From: Actinoplanes sp. TBRC 11911
Lineage (GTDB): Bacteria > Actinomycetota > Actinomycetes > Mycobacteriales > Micromonosporaceae
Reading direction: 5' to 3'
Assembly: GCF_012933445.1 (NCBI RefSeq)
Contig: NZ_JABBNC010000056.1
Span: 1-44,745, forward strand
DNA length: 44,745 bases
Position numbers and translations under genes: made by a program. Below, piece after piece: positions 15,146 to 22,971 of the stretch. Numbering within the stretch: the first letter of the stretch is position 1; every line of letters starts with the position of its first letter. A model generated the notes under the pieces. It did not search any database, was not told the DNA's origin, and saw only the letters and a list, made by a program, of their open reading frames with translations.

Positions 15146-16896
15146 TTCGCTTCTCCTCGCAACTGCGACCAGTAGTCGTCGTCAGTCACCTCGTCGTCCT
15201 TCCGGCCGCCGCGCGGGGCGCGTCCGGTGTCCTGCTTCTGTGCCTGCCGGCGGGCCCGGCGCGAGGCCATGTCGACCAGCGTCGGCGTCTCGTCCGGCTC
15301 GATGTAGTCGTCCTGCGCGGCCAGGTCCACGAACTGGCTGCGGCTGTGTCGTCCCGAGTCGGCGCCGTCGATGTCTGCGCCCCGGTCGCGCCGAGCCCGG
15401 GGCGCATCCTCCGCCTCTCCGCCGTAGCGGGAGTCGGTGCGTCCGCCCCTTCGTGGTGGTTCCTCGTCGGCGTAGCGCGGCGACCGGGCGCGCGGCCTCT
15501 CGTCGTAGTCGCCCGGGTCGGCGTGCCGGCTGCCGCGCGGAGCGTCGTCGTAGTAGTCGTCGGCGCGGCGGCGGCCGCCGGACGTCTCGTCCTCGGCGTA
15601 CCGGCGCTGGCGGGGGGCCTCGTAGCCGCCGCTGCGGGAGTCGTCCATCTCGACCCGGCGCATCCGCGTGCTGGTGTCCTCGAAGTCGGGGCGCCGCATC
15701 CGCGTGCCGGTGTCGTCGGAGCGCATCCGCGTGCCGGTGTCGTCCGGACGCATCCGGGTGCCGGTGTCGTCCGGACGCATCCGGGTGCCGGTCTCGTCCG
15801 GACGCATCCGCGTTCCGGTGTCCTCCATGCGCATCCGGGTGCCGGTCTCCTCGCCGGCGTACCGGCGGCCGCGCGGCGCGGGCTCGTCGAACTCGATCTG
15901 GTCGTCGTTCGCGTACCGGCGGCCGCGGCCACGCTCGTCCTCGAGCGCCCGCGGCGACATCAGCCCGGTCGGCTCGTTGAAGGCGTCCTCGACCGCGCGA
16001 CGCTGGCGCGGGGCGGCGGCCGGCTCCTCGAAGACCGGCGGGGCCATCACCGGCTCGAACGTGTCCACCACCGCGACCGGGGCGAGTTCCTGCTCGCGCT
16101 CGCGGCGGCGCTGCTTCTTCGGGGCCGCGTTCGAGGTGGGAACGATCTTGCCGACCGGCTTCACGGCGCCACCGGACGCGGCGGTCGAGGCGAAGTCCTT
16201 ACGGCGGTTCAGGGACACGGACAGGCGTACGGCCAATCCGACCAGAACCGCGAGAATGCAGATGACATAGCTGACGATGACCCAGGATTTCGCGGGCCGT
16301 CCGGCCGCGAGGCCGTGCACCAGGGCGATCGGCCACATCAGGTACGAGATCGCGTGGATGCTGCGCCACATCCAGGGCTGGCCACGGCCGATGAACCGGG
16401 AGCGGGCCAGGCCGGTCCACATCACCAGGATCATGATGTAGCCGGAGATCACGCCGAGGCCGATGACGAACCGGTGGAACACCGACGTGAACGGCACCAG
16501 CGCGATGATCAGCGAGATGTGCCCCTCGACGACCTTGGTCCACACGTGGCCGATGAGCGAGAGCACCGCGATGATGCCGGTGGTGCGGTGTGCCGATTGC
16601 AGAAGCACGCGTTGCCGGATGGACAGCACCAGCCGGTCGGTGGCCACCAGGCCGACCATGATGGTGATCGACAGCGAGACCAGGCAGATCACGCCGAGGT
16701 AGAACTCCGCGTACAGGAAGAAGTACACGTAGCCGACCCGGCCGGGCGGGGTCATCATCGCGACCGCCCAGATCGCCGCGATCGCACAGATCACCAGTGC
16801 GATCACCGCGCTCTTGGGCACCGGATCCGTGCCGGTAGCTCCGACATCGACGGCCACACGATTGGCGGATCGCTGGTTGTTCTTCGTCCGGGCCAT
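15142..16896 (-). CDS. Cytochrome-b/ferric-reductase-like membrane protein with repeat tail
   Basis: A 584-residue protein. Residues about 25-270 contain six transmembrane helices with histidines placed to hold two hemes: QSAHRTTG with IGHVWTK, and RSIHAISYL with ALVHGLAAG, the ferric-reductase/cytochrome-b layout. The remaining about 310 residues are a charged, disordered cytoplasmic tail rich in Arg, Asp and Glu, including seven or so copies of TGTRMR-P-D-D (encoded at 15659-15856). The ATG at 16896 follows GAGGAG at 4-9 bases. It is the first gene of an operon with the NuoF-ferredoxin fusion (4-base overlap), so the pair probably forms one transmembrane electron-transfer system. Substrate side and partner are unknown. 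Confidence 0.85.
   Translation of the reverse strand: MARTKNNQRSANRVAVDVGATGTDPVPKSAVIALVICAIAAIWAVAMMTPPGRVGYVYFFLYAEFYLGVICLVSLSITIMVGLVATDRLVLSIRQRVLLQSAHRTTGIIAVLSLIGHVWTKVVEGHISLIIALVPFTSVFHRFVIGLGVISGYIMILVMWTGLARSRFIGRGQPWMWRSIHAISYLMWPIALVHGLAAGRPAKSWVIVSYVICILAVLVGLAVRLSVSLNRRKDFASTAASGGAVKPVGKIVPTSNAAPKKQRRREREQELAPVAVVDTFEPVMAPPVFEEPAAAPRQRRAVEDAFNEPTGLMSPRALEDERGRGRRYANDDQIEFDEPAPRGRRYAGEETGTRMRMEDTGTRMRPDETGTRMRPDDTGTRMRPDDTGTRMRSDDTGTRMRRPDFEDTSTRMRRVEMDDSRSGGYEAPRQRRYAEDETSGGRRRADDYYDDAPRGSRHADPGDYDERPRARSPRYADEEPPRRGGRTDSRYGGEAEDAPRARRDRGADIDGADSGRHSRSQFVDLAAQDDYIEPDETPTLVDMASRRARRQAQKQDTGRAPRGGRKDDEVTDDDYWSQLRGEAN
15695..15856 (-). repeat. 27-base coding tandem repeat
   Basis: Six head-to-tail 27-base units begin at 15695, 15722, 15749, 15776, 15803 and 15830, each starting CGCATCCG on the plus strand. 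They encode a nine-residue unit TGTRMRPDD in the tail of the membrane cytochrome-like protein. A diverged longer unit precedes them at about 15659. Units differ by a few silent or conservative changes. Confidence 0.9.
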
Positions 16897-17246
16897 TGAC
16901 TCCTCGTTCTCCGCAGCGGTCACGTCCCCTGGGCGGTGGGACGCCGGCATTCGTGGGGAATGCCCCCTGCACTTCTGTTCGGGCGCGCATCGGCGGGCAG
17001 CCGGTCCGCGTCCATCCCCCAACTACGTAGGTTGTGCGGGTTCGGATGAACGTCAGACGGTTCTTTTGTCGCCTACTTTGCTCTTCCCCCCGGCACAGCG
17101 CGTCTGACCTGCTCTTTCTCGGGGCAGAGGTGTGGACCTAAGCAAAAAATAAGGCGCCGACGTAGAGTGACCCGCCGCACCGGATGAACCTTTCGGCATG
17201 CTGCGACGAACCATCTGGTGTGCAGGCATACAAGGAGATGATCGTA
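16897..17246. other. Divergent intergenic region, 350 bases
   Basis: This gap separates the minus-strand redox operon from the plus-strand secreted protein, so both promoters should lie here. A run of A residues (17143-17149) and TAGAGT (17163-17168), a possible -10 box for the plus gene, are the only marked features. I see no operator palindrome and no coding potential. Confidence 0.4.
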
Positions 17247-18035
17247 GTGCGACACGTGGCGGCGGGCGTCACCGCGGCACTGACCCTGCTCACCGCATCC
17301 CTCGCCTGGGCCACACCGGCACGCGCCGACGTGGACGGCTTCGACGTGCAGTTCGGCCAGAAGCCGGCGTCGTTCACCACCGGTAAGGCCGCCCGTACGC
17401 TGACGGCGGTCGTGTCCACCGACCGCGAGTCCCGGCGCTGCGTCAAGGTTCGCTGGACGCTGATCATCCAGTCACAAGGGGTGAGCCTCGACCAGATCAA
17501 GGTGAACCGGGTCGAGAACGGCGGCACCTTCAAGACACAGGCGAAGCTCGGCGACGACGGCGCCCGCATCACCGACGTCAAGAACGATCCGGGCGAGCTG
17601 TGCACGGGCCGCAACGTGACCGGGCAGTGGGACATCTCCTTCACCGGCCCGGACAACGGCTCGGTCAGCTTCGAGGCGCGCGCGTCGCAGGGCGGCCGGG
17701 TGCTGGCGTCGGCGAGCACCACCAGCCGCGTGGTCTCGGCGGTGGCCGCGAAGCCGAGCACCAGCCCGTCCCCGGCCGACGAGCCCACCGAGGAGGCCGC
17801 CACCGTCCAGCCAACCCCGGCGGAGTCCTCGGCGGACGCGGCCGCGCTCAACCCCTCTTCCGGTACGCCTTCGGTCCTCGGCCCGGGCCTGATCGTCGGC
17901 GGGGTGCTGGTGTTCCTGGGGGTGGCCGTGCTGTTGCGCCTGCGCAGCCGCAACCGCAAGAACCCGGCGTGGCAGACCGAGACGCAGCAGCTCCCCACCG
18001 GCTTCTACGACATGCCCCCACGCCGCCGCCACTAG
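17247..18035 (+). CDS. Secreted, C-terminally membrane-anchored protein
   Basis: A 262-residue protein of unknown function. Signal peptide: MRHVAAGVTAALTLLTASLAWA with cleavage after ARA. Residues about 30-165 are a beta-rich exported domain with two cysteines (RRCVKVRW, GELCTGRN). A Ser/Pro/Glu-rich linker (about 170-205) is followed by a transmembrane helix (LIVGGVLVFLGVAVLL) and a short basic tail ending PPRRRH. Start: GTG at 17247, 9 bases after AAGGAG (17232-17237); the ATG at 17238 directly abuts the same motif and is too close. The whole suggests a cell-surface protein displayed on a stalk. No family is recognised. Confidence 0.75.
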   Translation: MRHVAAGVTAALTLLTASLAWATPARADVDGFDVQFGQKPASFTTGKAARTLTAVVSTDRESRRCVKVRWTLIIQSQGVSLDQIKVNRVENGGTFKTQAKLGDDGARITDVKNDPGELCTGRNVTGQWDISFTGPDNGSVSFEARASQGGRVLASASTTSRVVSAVAAKPSTSPSPADEPTEEAATVQPTPAESSADAAALNPSSGTPSVLGPGLIVGGVLVFLGVAVLLRLRSRNRKNPAWQTETQQLPTGFYDMPPRRRH

Positions 18036-18055
18036 CCACCCGCGACAAACCCGCC

Positions 18056-18425
18056 CTCGCAAGCTCCGAACGGTGGCCCTCTCACGCGCCTCGCTCCAGG
18101 CTGCCGACATTTCCGACATTTCCGGCCAGCGGCCGGGCGGCTGCAGCGCGCTCGCAAGCCGCAAACGGTGGACCCCCTCCCGAGCCTCGCAACAGGTTGC
18201 CGACATGTCCGACATTTCCAGCCAGCGGCCGGGCGGTTGCAGCGCGCTCGCAAGCTGCAAACGGTGGACCCCCTCCCGCGCCCCGCTACAGGTTGCCGAC
18301 ATATCCGATACTTCCGGCCAGCGGCCGGGCGGCTGCCGCGTGCTCGCAAGCTACGAACGGTTGCCCTTCAGGTGCCTCGCCGCACGTTAACGGCATATCC
18401 GATATTTCCGGCGGAACCGGTGGCC
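18056..18425. repeat. Tandem repeat, about 96 bases, four units
   Basis: Units begin with CTCGCAAGC at 18056, 18151, 18247 and 18343 (periods 95, 96, 96). The first three are closely similar and share cores such as GCCGACAT-TCCGA and GGCCAGCGGCCGGGCGG; the fourth is degenerate after its first third. The period being 32 codons keeps frame on the minus strand, but the peptide has no recognisable features and no start signal. Confidence 0.88.
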
Positions 18426-18560
18426 GCAGCGCCGGCAGCCGCAGCGCCGGCAGCCGCAGCGCCGGCAGCCGCAGCGCCGGCAGCCGCAGCGCCGGCAGCC
18501 GCAGCGCCGGCAGCCGCAGCGCGGGAAGCCCCAGCGCCGGAAGCCCAGCGCGGGCAGCCG
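18423..18560. repeat. 15-base tandem repeat, about nine units
   Basis: Six perfect head-to-tail copies of GCCGCAGCGCCGGCA run from 18423 to 18512, followed by about three degenerate copies to 18560. It directly follows the last 96-base unit. Confidence 0.92.
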
Positions 18561-18647
18561 CAAAATGCGAGTCGCCCTTTGGTCGAGCGCCGTTATGTCG
18601 TTTTCGACCACGTTCGGGGGCTGCGATTCCGAGTCGCGCGGGCGGGT

Positions 18648-18706
18648 TTTCGAGACCTTGGAGAGTTCGGGCTCGAATGTGGGCGTAACTCTCCAAGGTC
18701 TCGAAA
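18648..18706. repeat. Dispersed hairpin element, copy 1
   Basis: A perfect 20-base-pair stem: left arm 18648-18667 (starts TTTCGAGACC), right arm 18687-18706, around a 19-base loop 18668-18686. The same element, in reverse orientation and with one loop difference, occurs at 31558-31606. Both copies lie in gene-free repeat islands. Confidence 0.92.
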
Positions 18707-18869
18707 TCAGCGAGAAAACCGTGGCCACAAAAGCTGTTTAACGGACGAACTAACCGTCCTTTTCGGACTGTCGTCCACGATGCGGTCAGCTCCGTTCGGA
18801 TGGCGGGACAGCCGCCACGCGCGACCGGCACGCGCCGGCCGACCGTCGCGGCACATACCCGCGAAAGCT

Positions 18870-18883
18870 GCCCTATATAGGGC
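18870..18883. other. TA-rich 14-base palindrome
   Basis: GCCCTATATAGGGC is a perfect palindrome, conspicuous in this GC-rich context, 253 bases before the DUF305 start. It could be an operator, but nothing links it to a regulator. Confidence 0.3.
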
Positions 18884-18921
18884 CAACCAGGCAGGAAGTG
18901 GCGGCACGGCTGGCACGACCG

Positions 18922-19060
18922 GCACGACCGGGCACAACGCGCACGGCCGGGCACGACGCGCAGGGTCGGGGCACGACGCGCACGGCCGGGCACGACGCGC
19001 AGGGTCGGGGCACCACGCACACGGCCGGGCACAACGCGCACGGCCGGGCACGACCAGCAC
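18922..19060. repeat. 39-base (2 x 19/20) tandem repeat
   Basis: Copies of CACGGCCGGGCAC start at 18942, 18981, 19020 and 19039. Two similar half-units (one with CGGCCGGG, one with GGGTCGGGG) alternate to make a 39-base higher-order period; flanking bases contain looser copies of GGCACGACC. Confidence 0.8.
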
Positions 19061-19135
19061 GGTCCGGATGCCAACACTGAAGGGATCCCCGGTCCGCCCC
19101 TTCCGTCCATCATTAGGAATGTTTACCGTTACGGC

Positions 19136-19615
19136 ATGCGTCGGTCATTGATTCTCGTCACTGTCTTGGCGGTTCTTGCCGCGGGATGCGCCGGGCCCGG
19201 GTCGGAGACCGGCTCCCGCTCCGCCGACGCGCTGCACAACGCCGCCGACGTCGCCTTCGTGCAGGCGCTGATTCCGCATCACCGGGCCGGCATCGCGCTG
19301 GCGGCCGACGTGGCCAAAGCGCGGCCTTCGGCACGGACGCTGGCCGAAGCGATCATCGTCACGCAGCAGGATGAGGTCGTCCGGATGACGTCCTGGCTGG
19401 ACAGATGGGGCGTTTCACCACCACCGTCCGCCGCCGCCACCCCGCTTTCCGCATCGAAGGCCGATCCGGTGAAAGCCCTGGCGGCACAGCAAGCCGACGC
19501 GATCACGATCGCGCAGCGGGAACAGGGCGACGGCAGCAATCCGGCCGCTTTGGACTTCGCCCGCCAGATCATCGAATCGCGGACCGCCCAGATCGCCCAG
19601 CTCACCCCCGCCTGA
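19136..19615 (+). CDS. DUF305 lipoprotein
   Basis: A 159-residue exported protein. Residues 1-18 form a lipoprotein signal with lipobox LAAGC (Cys 18), so the mature protein is attached to the outer face of the membrane. The DUF305 domain follows, with the typical first helix VAFVQALIPHHRAGIALA, whose paired histidines may bind metal, and a second helix near the C-terminus (ALDFARQIIESRTAQIAQL). The family belongs to the ferritin-like group and is often near copper or redox genes, none of which is adjacent here. ATG at 19136. It is convergent with the PP2C gene, 3 bases apart. Confidence 0.9.
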   Translation: MRRSLILVTVLAVLAAGCAGPGSETGSRSADALHNAADVAFVQALIPHHRAGIALAADVAKARPSARTLAEAIIVTQQDEVVRMTSWLDRWGVSPPPSAAATPLSASKADPVKALAAQQADAITIAQREQGDGSNPAALDFARQIIESRTAQIAQLTPA

Positions 19616-19618
19616 ACG

Positions 19619-20371
19619 TCAGACCGTTTCCTCCACCCGGACCACCACCACCGTGGCATTGTCGTTGCCGCCGGCTTCGAGGGTGTCGTCGAGCATGATG
19701 TGAGCGGCCGCCGCCGGGTCCATCGTCGTGCCCAGCACCTGCGTCAGCCGCTCGTAGCTCAGCTGATCGGACACCCCGTCGGTGCAGAGCAGATACACGT
19801 CGCCGGGGCGCAGTGTCACCGACAGCACGTCCGGCTCGGGCGCGTCCGGGTGACCCACGTACCGCGTCAGCCGATACCGGGCCGCCTTCGCCTCGGCCGA
19901 GTCCGCCGCGAACCAGCCGTGCAGGATGCCCAGCCAGGCGATGGTGTGGTCCACGGTGAGCAGTTCCAGAAGACCGTCACGCAGCCGGTACGCCCGTGAG
20001 TCGCCCATCTGGACGATCCATGCCGCGGCGCCGTCGGCCGTGAAGGCGGTCAGCGTGCAGCCGGTCAGGCGGTCCGGGTCGCGGCCCTCCCGGCGTACGG
20101 AGGCCTGGATCTGGGAGACGACGGCCCGCAGCGCGGCAGGTGAGTGGGCACCCGGGGCCTCGCGGGCGAAGACGGCGGCGGTCGTGCCCGAGGCCAGCCG
20201 GCTGCCCGGACCGTCGCCCATGCCGTCCACGACCGCGGCCACCGGCGCGGCCGGGTCGAGCACCAGCGCGTCGTAGTTGTCGTCGTAGCGCTTGCCGGTC
20301 ACGCTGCCGGCCGCCGCGGTCAGCCGCCGGCCGCCAGACTGCCAGGCCACCTTGGAGATCTCCACAAGCAT
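19619..20371 (-). CDS. PP2C-family protein phosphatase
   Basis: A 250-residue PP2C-like phosphatase. Motifs: RYDDNYDALVL (about residue 28), AAVVDGMGDG (about 45), VQMGDSRAYRL (about 120), LLCTDGVSDQLS (about 195) and GGNDNATVVVVR at the end. These carry the aspartates that hold the two catalytic metal ions. It is clearly different from the PP2C at 6626-7345. Start ATG at 20371. Neighbours give no hint of its substrate; a stand-alone regulatory phosphatase role is likely. Confidence 0.9.
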   Translation of the reverse strand: MLVEISKVAWQSGGRRLTAAAGSVTGKRYDDNYDALVLDPAAPVAAVVDGMGDGPGSRLASGTTAAVFAREAPGAHSPAALRAVVSQIQASVRREGRDPDRLTGCTLTAFTADGAAAWIVQMGDSRAYRLRDGLLELLTVDHTIAWLGILHGWFAADSAEAKAARYRLTRYVGHPDAPEPDVLSVTLRPGDVYLLCTDGVSDQLSYERLTQVLGTTMDPAAAAHIMLDDTLEAGGNDNATVVVVRVEETV

Positions 20372-20382
20372 TTATACCGAAA

Positions 20383-20419
20383 CCGGGCCCCGCTCCTCGT
20401 GGGTGAGAGCGGGGCCCGG
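20383..20419 (-). terminator. Terminator after the cellulase gene
   Basis: A 13-base-pair perfect stem (CCGGGCCCCGCTC with its complement at 20407-20419) and an 11-base loop, 18 bases past the cellulase stop on the minus strand and just before the PP2C start. Confidence 0.85.
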
Positions 20420-20436
20420 CCGTTACGGGGGCGGAA

Positions 20437-22155
20437 TCAGGTCAGGGGCGGGTAGGCGTTCGCCATCAGCTCGCGGAACTGCGCGGAGAACCACGCTCCG
20501 GAGATGGGGGCGTTGGGCAGGGCACCGGTGCGGCTGTTGCCGTTGCGCGCGTTGCCGGTGTAGTTCGGGTCGCACATCTGGTCGAAGCCCTTGCCCTCGT
20601 TGTTCGGGATGAGCGAGCTCGAGCCGTCCGACTCGCCGGGCGGCTTCACCCAGACGTACGCGTCGATGCCGCTCGCCGGCGCCGACCGGGGCCGTTCGCC
20701 GAGGCCCGCACCGGACTGGTTGCACCAGTTGCCGGCGTGGATGCGGCGGTCGATGCGCGACTCGTTCACGAACGTGTCCACGGTCGTCGACGTGCTCGCG
20801 CGGGCCGGGCGGGCCGAGCCACCCCAGCCGTTGCGGGACGTGTCGATCAGCATGCCGATGTTCGACGGGAACCCGATCGAGACCAGCCGGCTGCGGAACG
20901 CCTGAGCGAACGAGAGCTCATCCACATATTGATTCCAGTCAACCCACTTCGATTGCCGTACGCTTGTGCCCCCGACCGTGGTGCCGACGGTGAAGTAGGG
21001 TTCGGTCAGCGCGGAGTAGTTGGCCGTGTTCGTGATGAACCCGGCCACGTTGTTCAGGCTGCCCGACGCCTGCACCGTCGACTTCATCAGGTCGGCGACC
21101 GGGTTGAAGTTCGAGTCCCAGCCGATCCAGCCGTGGTGCGCGGCGTCCATGTAGTTGTACGTGTTGGGCAACGCGCCGAGCTTCTGCAGGGCGTACGCGA
21201 TGCCGTTGACGTACCCGCCGTTGGCCTTCATCGTGTCGCACTGCGAGGTCGCGCCGGCCTGACCCGAGGTGTTGGTGACCAGGTTCGGCAGCGAGTCGAT
21301 CTCGATGATGTTGATGATGCGCAGACTCGCGTACTTGGCGTCGGCCTGGATCGCGGCGATCGGATCGATGTACTCGCTCTTGTACCGGGGCAGGTCGGCC
21401 GGGCCGAGCTCACCGTTGGAGGCGAGTGCGGCGCAGTCCCGGCCGGGCAGGTTGTAGATCACGAACTGGATGTAGCCGGCGCCCTGCGCGAGCGCGGCGT
21501 CCAGGTGGGCGCGCATGCCCATCGAGCCGTTCGAGCTGCTGCCGGTGCTGCCCGCGATGGCGGCGATGCGGTCCATCCAGACGGCGGTCGGGTTGTTCGA
21601 GACCCGGGTGCCGCCGGGCTCGCCCTCGGCCTTGGCCTTCCACTCCGGGTTCACGTAGCCGCGGGCCCCGGCGTACGGGTTGTCGGCCTTGTTCCCCGCC
21701 GGAGGGGGATTGCTGGTCGGCGGTGTCGACGGCCCGCCAGTTGTGCTGCCCGTGCACGTGACGCCGTTGAGCGCGAAGCTCGCCGGTGCGGTGTTCGTGC
21801 CGGAGTAGTCGGCGTTGAAGCCGAAGTTGACGGATGCGCCGGTGCCGATCGTGGTCGACCAGGACGGGTTGGTCGCCGTGACGCGGGTGCCGGACTGGCT
21901 GATCGTGGCGCTCCAGCCCTGCGTGACGCGCTGGTTGCCCGCGAAGGTCCAGGCCACGTTCCAGCCGCCGGAGATGGGATCGCCGAGGTTGGTGACGTTC
22001 ACCGTGCCGGTGAATCCGGTGTTCCACTGGTTGACGGAGTAGCTGACCTGACAGCCGGCCGCCGCGCTCGCACTGGTCGCGGCGGCGACGCCGAGGCCGG
22101 AGACGAGTGCGAAGGCGGCTGCGGCGGTCAGGCCGCGGGAGAGAACAGGTCTCAT
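20437..22155 (-). CDS. Secreted GH6 cellulase with CBM2 cellulose-binding domain
   Basis: A 572-residue exported enzyme. Signal peptide 1-31 (RPVLSRGLTAAAAFALVSGLGVAAA), then a CBM2 module (about 33-135, starting AGCQVSYSVNQWNTGFTGTV and ending GVTC), a Ser/Thr/Pro linker (136-157) and a glycoside hydrolase family 6 catalytic domain. GH6 signatures are FVIYNLPGRDC (about 236) and IGMLIDTSRNGWGG (about 435). GH6 enzymes are inverting endoglucanases or cellobiohydrolases; the loops needed to tell which cannot be judged here. ATG at 22155 follows AGGAG. A perfect CelR/CebR-type operator lies 96 bases upstream and a terminator follows the stop, so it is a single-gene unit induced by cello-oligosaccharides (inference from known actinomycete systems). 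Confidence 0.95.
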   Translation of the reverse strand: MRPVLSRGLTAAAAFALVSGLGVAAATSASAAAGCQVSYSVNQWNTGFTGTVNVTNLGDPISGGWNVAWTFAGNQRVTQGWSATISQSGTRVTATNPSWSTTIGTGASVNFGFNADYSGTNTAPASFALNGVTCTGSTTGGPSTPPTSNPPPAGNKADNPYAGARGYVNPEWKAKAEGEPGGTRVSNNPTAVWMDRIAAIAGSTGSSSNGSMGMRAHLDAALAQGAGYIQFVIYNLPGRDCAALASNGELGPADLPRYKSEYIDPIAAIQADAKYASLRIINIIEIDSLPNLVTNTSGQAGATSQCDTMKANGGYVNGIAYALQKLGALPNTYNYMDAAHHGWIGWDSNFNPVADLMKSTVQASGSLNNVAGFITNTANYSALTEPYFTVGTTVGGTSVRQSKWVDWNQYVDELSFAQAFRSRLVSIGFPSNIGMLIDTSRNGWGGSARPARASTSTTVDTFVNESRIDRRIHAGNWCNQSGAGLGERPRSAPASGIDAYVWVKPPGESDGSSSLIPNNEGKGFDQMCDPNYTGNARNGNSRTGALPNAPISGAWFSAQFRELMANAYPPLT

Positions 22156-22250
22156 GTGGTGGCTCCTTGAGACATGCGGCGGCGCCAGGCGCCGGGGATC
22201 AACCGCAGGACATCGAGGGTCATCTCTGCGGCCGTGGGGACAGCATGACA

Positions 22251-22264
22251 TGGGAGCGCTCCCA
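22251..22264. promoter_or_regulatory. CelR/CebR operator
   Basis: TGGGAGCGCTCCCA is a perfect match to the 14-base palindrome bound by the LacI-family repressors CelR (Thermobifida) and CebR (Streptomyces), which release DNA when cellobiose or related sugars bind. It lies 96 bases before the cellulase ATG and 43 bases before the divergent gene at 22307, so it may control both. Confidence 0.88.
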
Positions 22265-22306
22265 GAGCAATGGCCTCTGGATCGCCGCTCGCGCTATAAC
22301 GGGGTC

Positions 22307-22915
22307 ATGCACGTTTTCGAGCTCACCGAGGTGCTGTCCACGGTCCCCGATGTCGAGGTCAGCGTCCGGCGCGGAGCTCTCCACGTGCACGTGCCCGCCC
22401 TGGGCGACACCGCCGAACTCGACCCGGACGATGTGGACGCGGCCGCTTCCATTTTCGTGCCGACCCGCAAGGCCGCGGTCCAGCTCGACGTGCGCCGCGG
22501 CCGCGAGTTGCTTCCGCTGATCGTCACCGAGGGCGACCTGGTTTTCACTCCCCTGTACGCCCAGGACCTCGTCGAACGCGGCGCCCAGGTGACCGTGCCG
22601 GCGATGCCGGGCCTGATCGCCTATTCGGAGATGCACCGCGACGTGCGGGCCTTCGGCCGTACGGTGGACGCTCCCGGCGCGACCCTGGACCCGCCGATGG
22701 TCGCGGGGACGCTACTGGCGCACCGGTGTTTCGTGGGCGGGGCGGTGCGGATGGGGTTGTGGCCGATCCGGGTGGCGGCCTGGTGGGAGTACGCGTTCGC
22801 CCGGGTGGGCGGGTCGGCGCCGACGGCGGCGTTCCGGGCCGACCCGATCTGGGACGACTTGATGGCCGACGTGGCCGAGGCCCGGCGGCGGCAGGCGGCC
22901 GAGGTCAGCGAGTAG
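22307..22915 (+). CDS. Hypothetical protein
   Basis: A 202-residue soluble protein of no family I recognise. It starts MHVFELTEVLSTVPDVEVSV, has no signal peptide or membrane helix, and has a Trp-rich stretch (GLWPIRVAAWWEYAFAR) near residue 150-165 and a charged C-terminal helix. The ATG at 22307 is the only start near the CelR/CebR operator, which lies 43 bases upstream, so it could be under cellulose control or simply next to the cellulase promoter. Confidence 0.7.
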   Translation: MHVFELTEVLSTVPDVEVSVRRGALHVHVPALGDTAELDPDDVDAAASIFVPTRKAAVQLDVRRGRELLPLIVTEGDLVFTPLYAQDLVERGAQVTVPAMPGLIAYSEMHRDVRAFGRTVDAPGATLDPPMVAGTLLAHRCFVGGAVRMGLWPIRVAAWWEYAFARVGGSAPTAAFRADPIWDDLMADVAEARRRQAAEVSE

Positions 22916-22933
22916 CCGGCGCCGCACGTCAGC

Positions 22934-22971
22934 GAACGCGGCCCGCCTCAGTAAACGCCGCCCGCCTCAGT
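22934..22971. repeat. 19-base tandem duplication at gene end
   Basis: Two 19-base units (22934-22952, 22953-22971) share CCCGCCTCAGT. The second covers the stop codon of the minus-strand gene 22967-23272. A similar duplication lies at 24961-25026. Confidence 0.7.

Larger units (their letters stand above)
18036..19135. other. Gene-free repeat island, 1.1 kb
   Basis: No open frame here has normal actinomycete composition or start signals; the long frames crossing it only translate the repeats. It contains, in order, 95/96-base tandem repeats, a 15-base tandem repeat, a long perfect hairpin, a TA-rich palindrome and a 39-base tandem repeat. Each is listed separately. Confidence 0.7.

Noticed and set aside
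18056..18425. CRISPR array
   Set aside because: The repeats are contiguous 95-96-base units without unique spacers, and no cas genes are nearby.
18168..19151. Large protein across the repeat island (327 residues, plus strand)
   Set aside because: It translates only tandem repeats (Ala/Pro and Gly/Arg low complexity), overlaps the DUF305 start and lacks a ribosome binding site.
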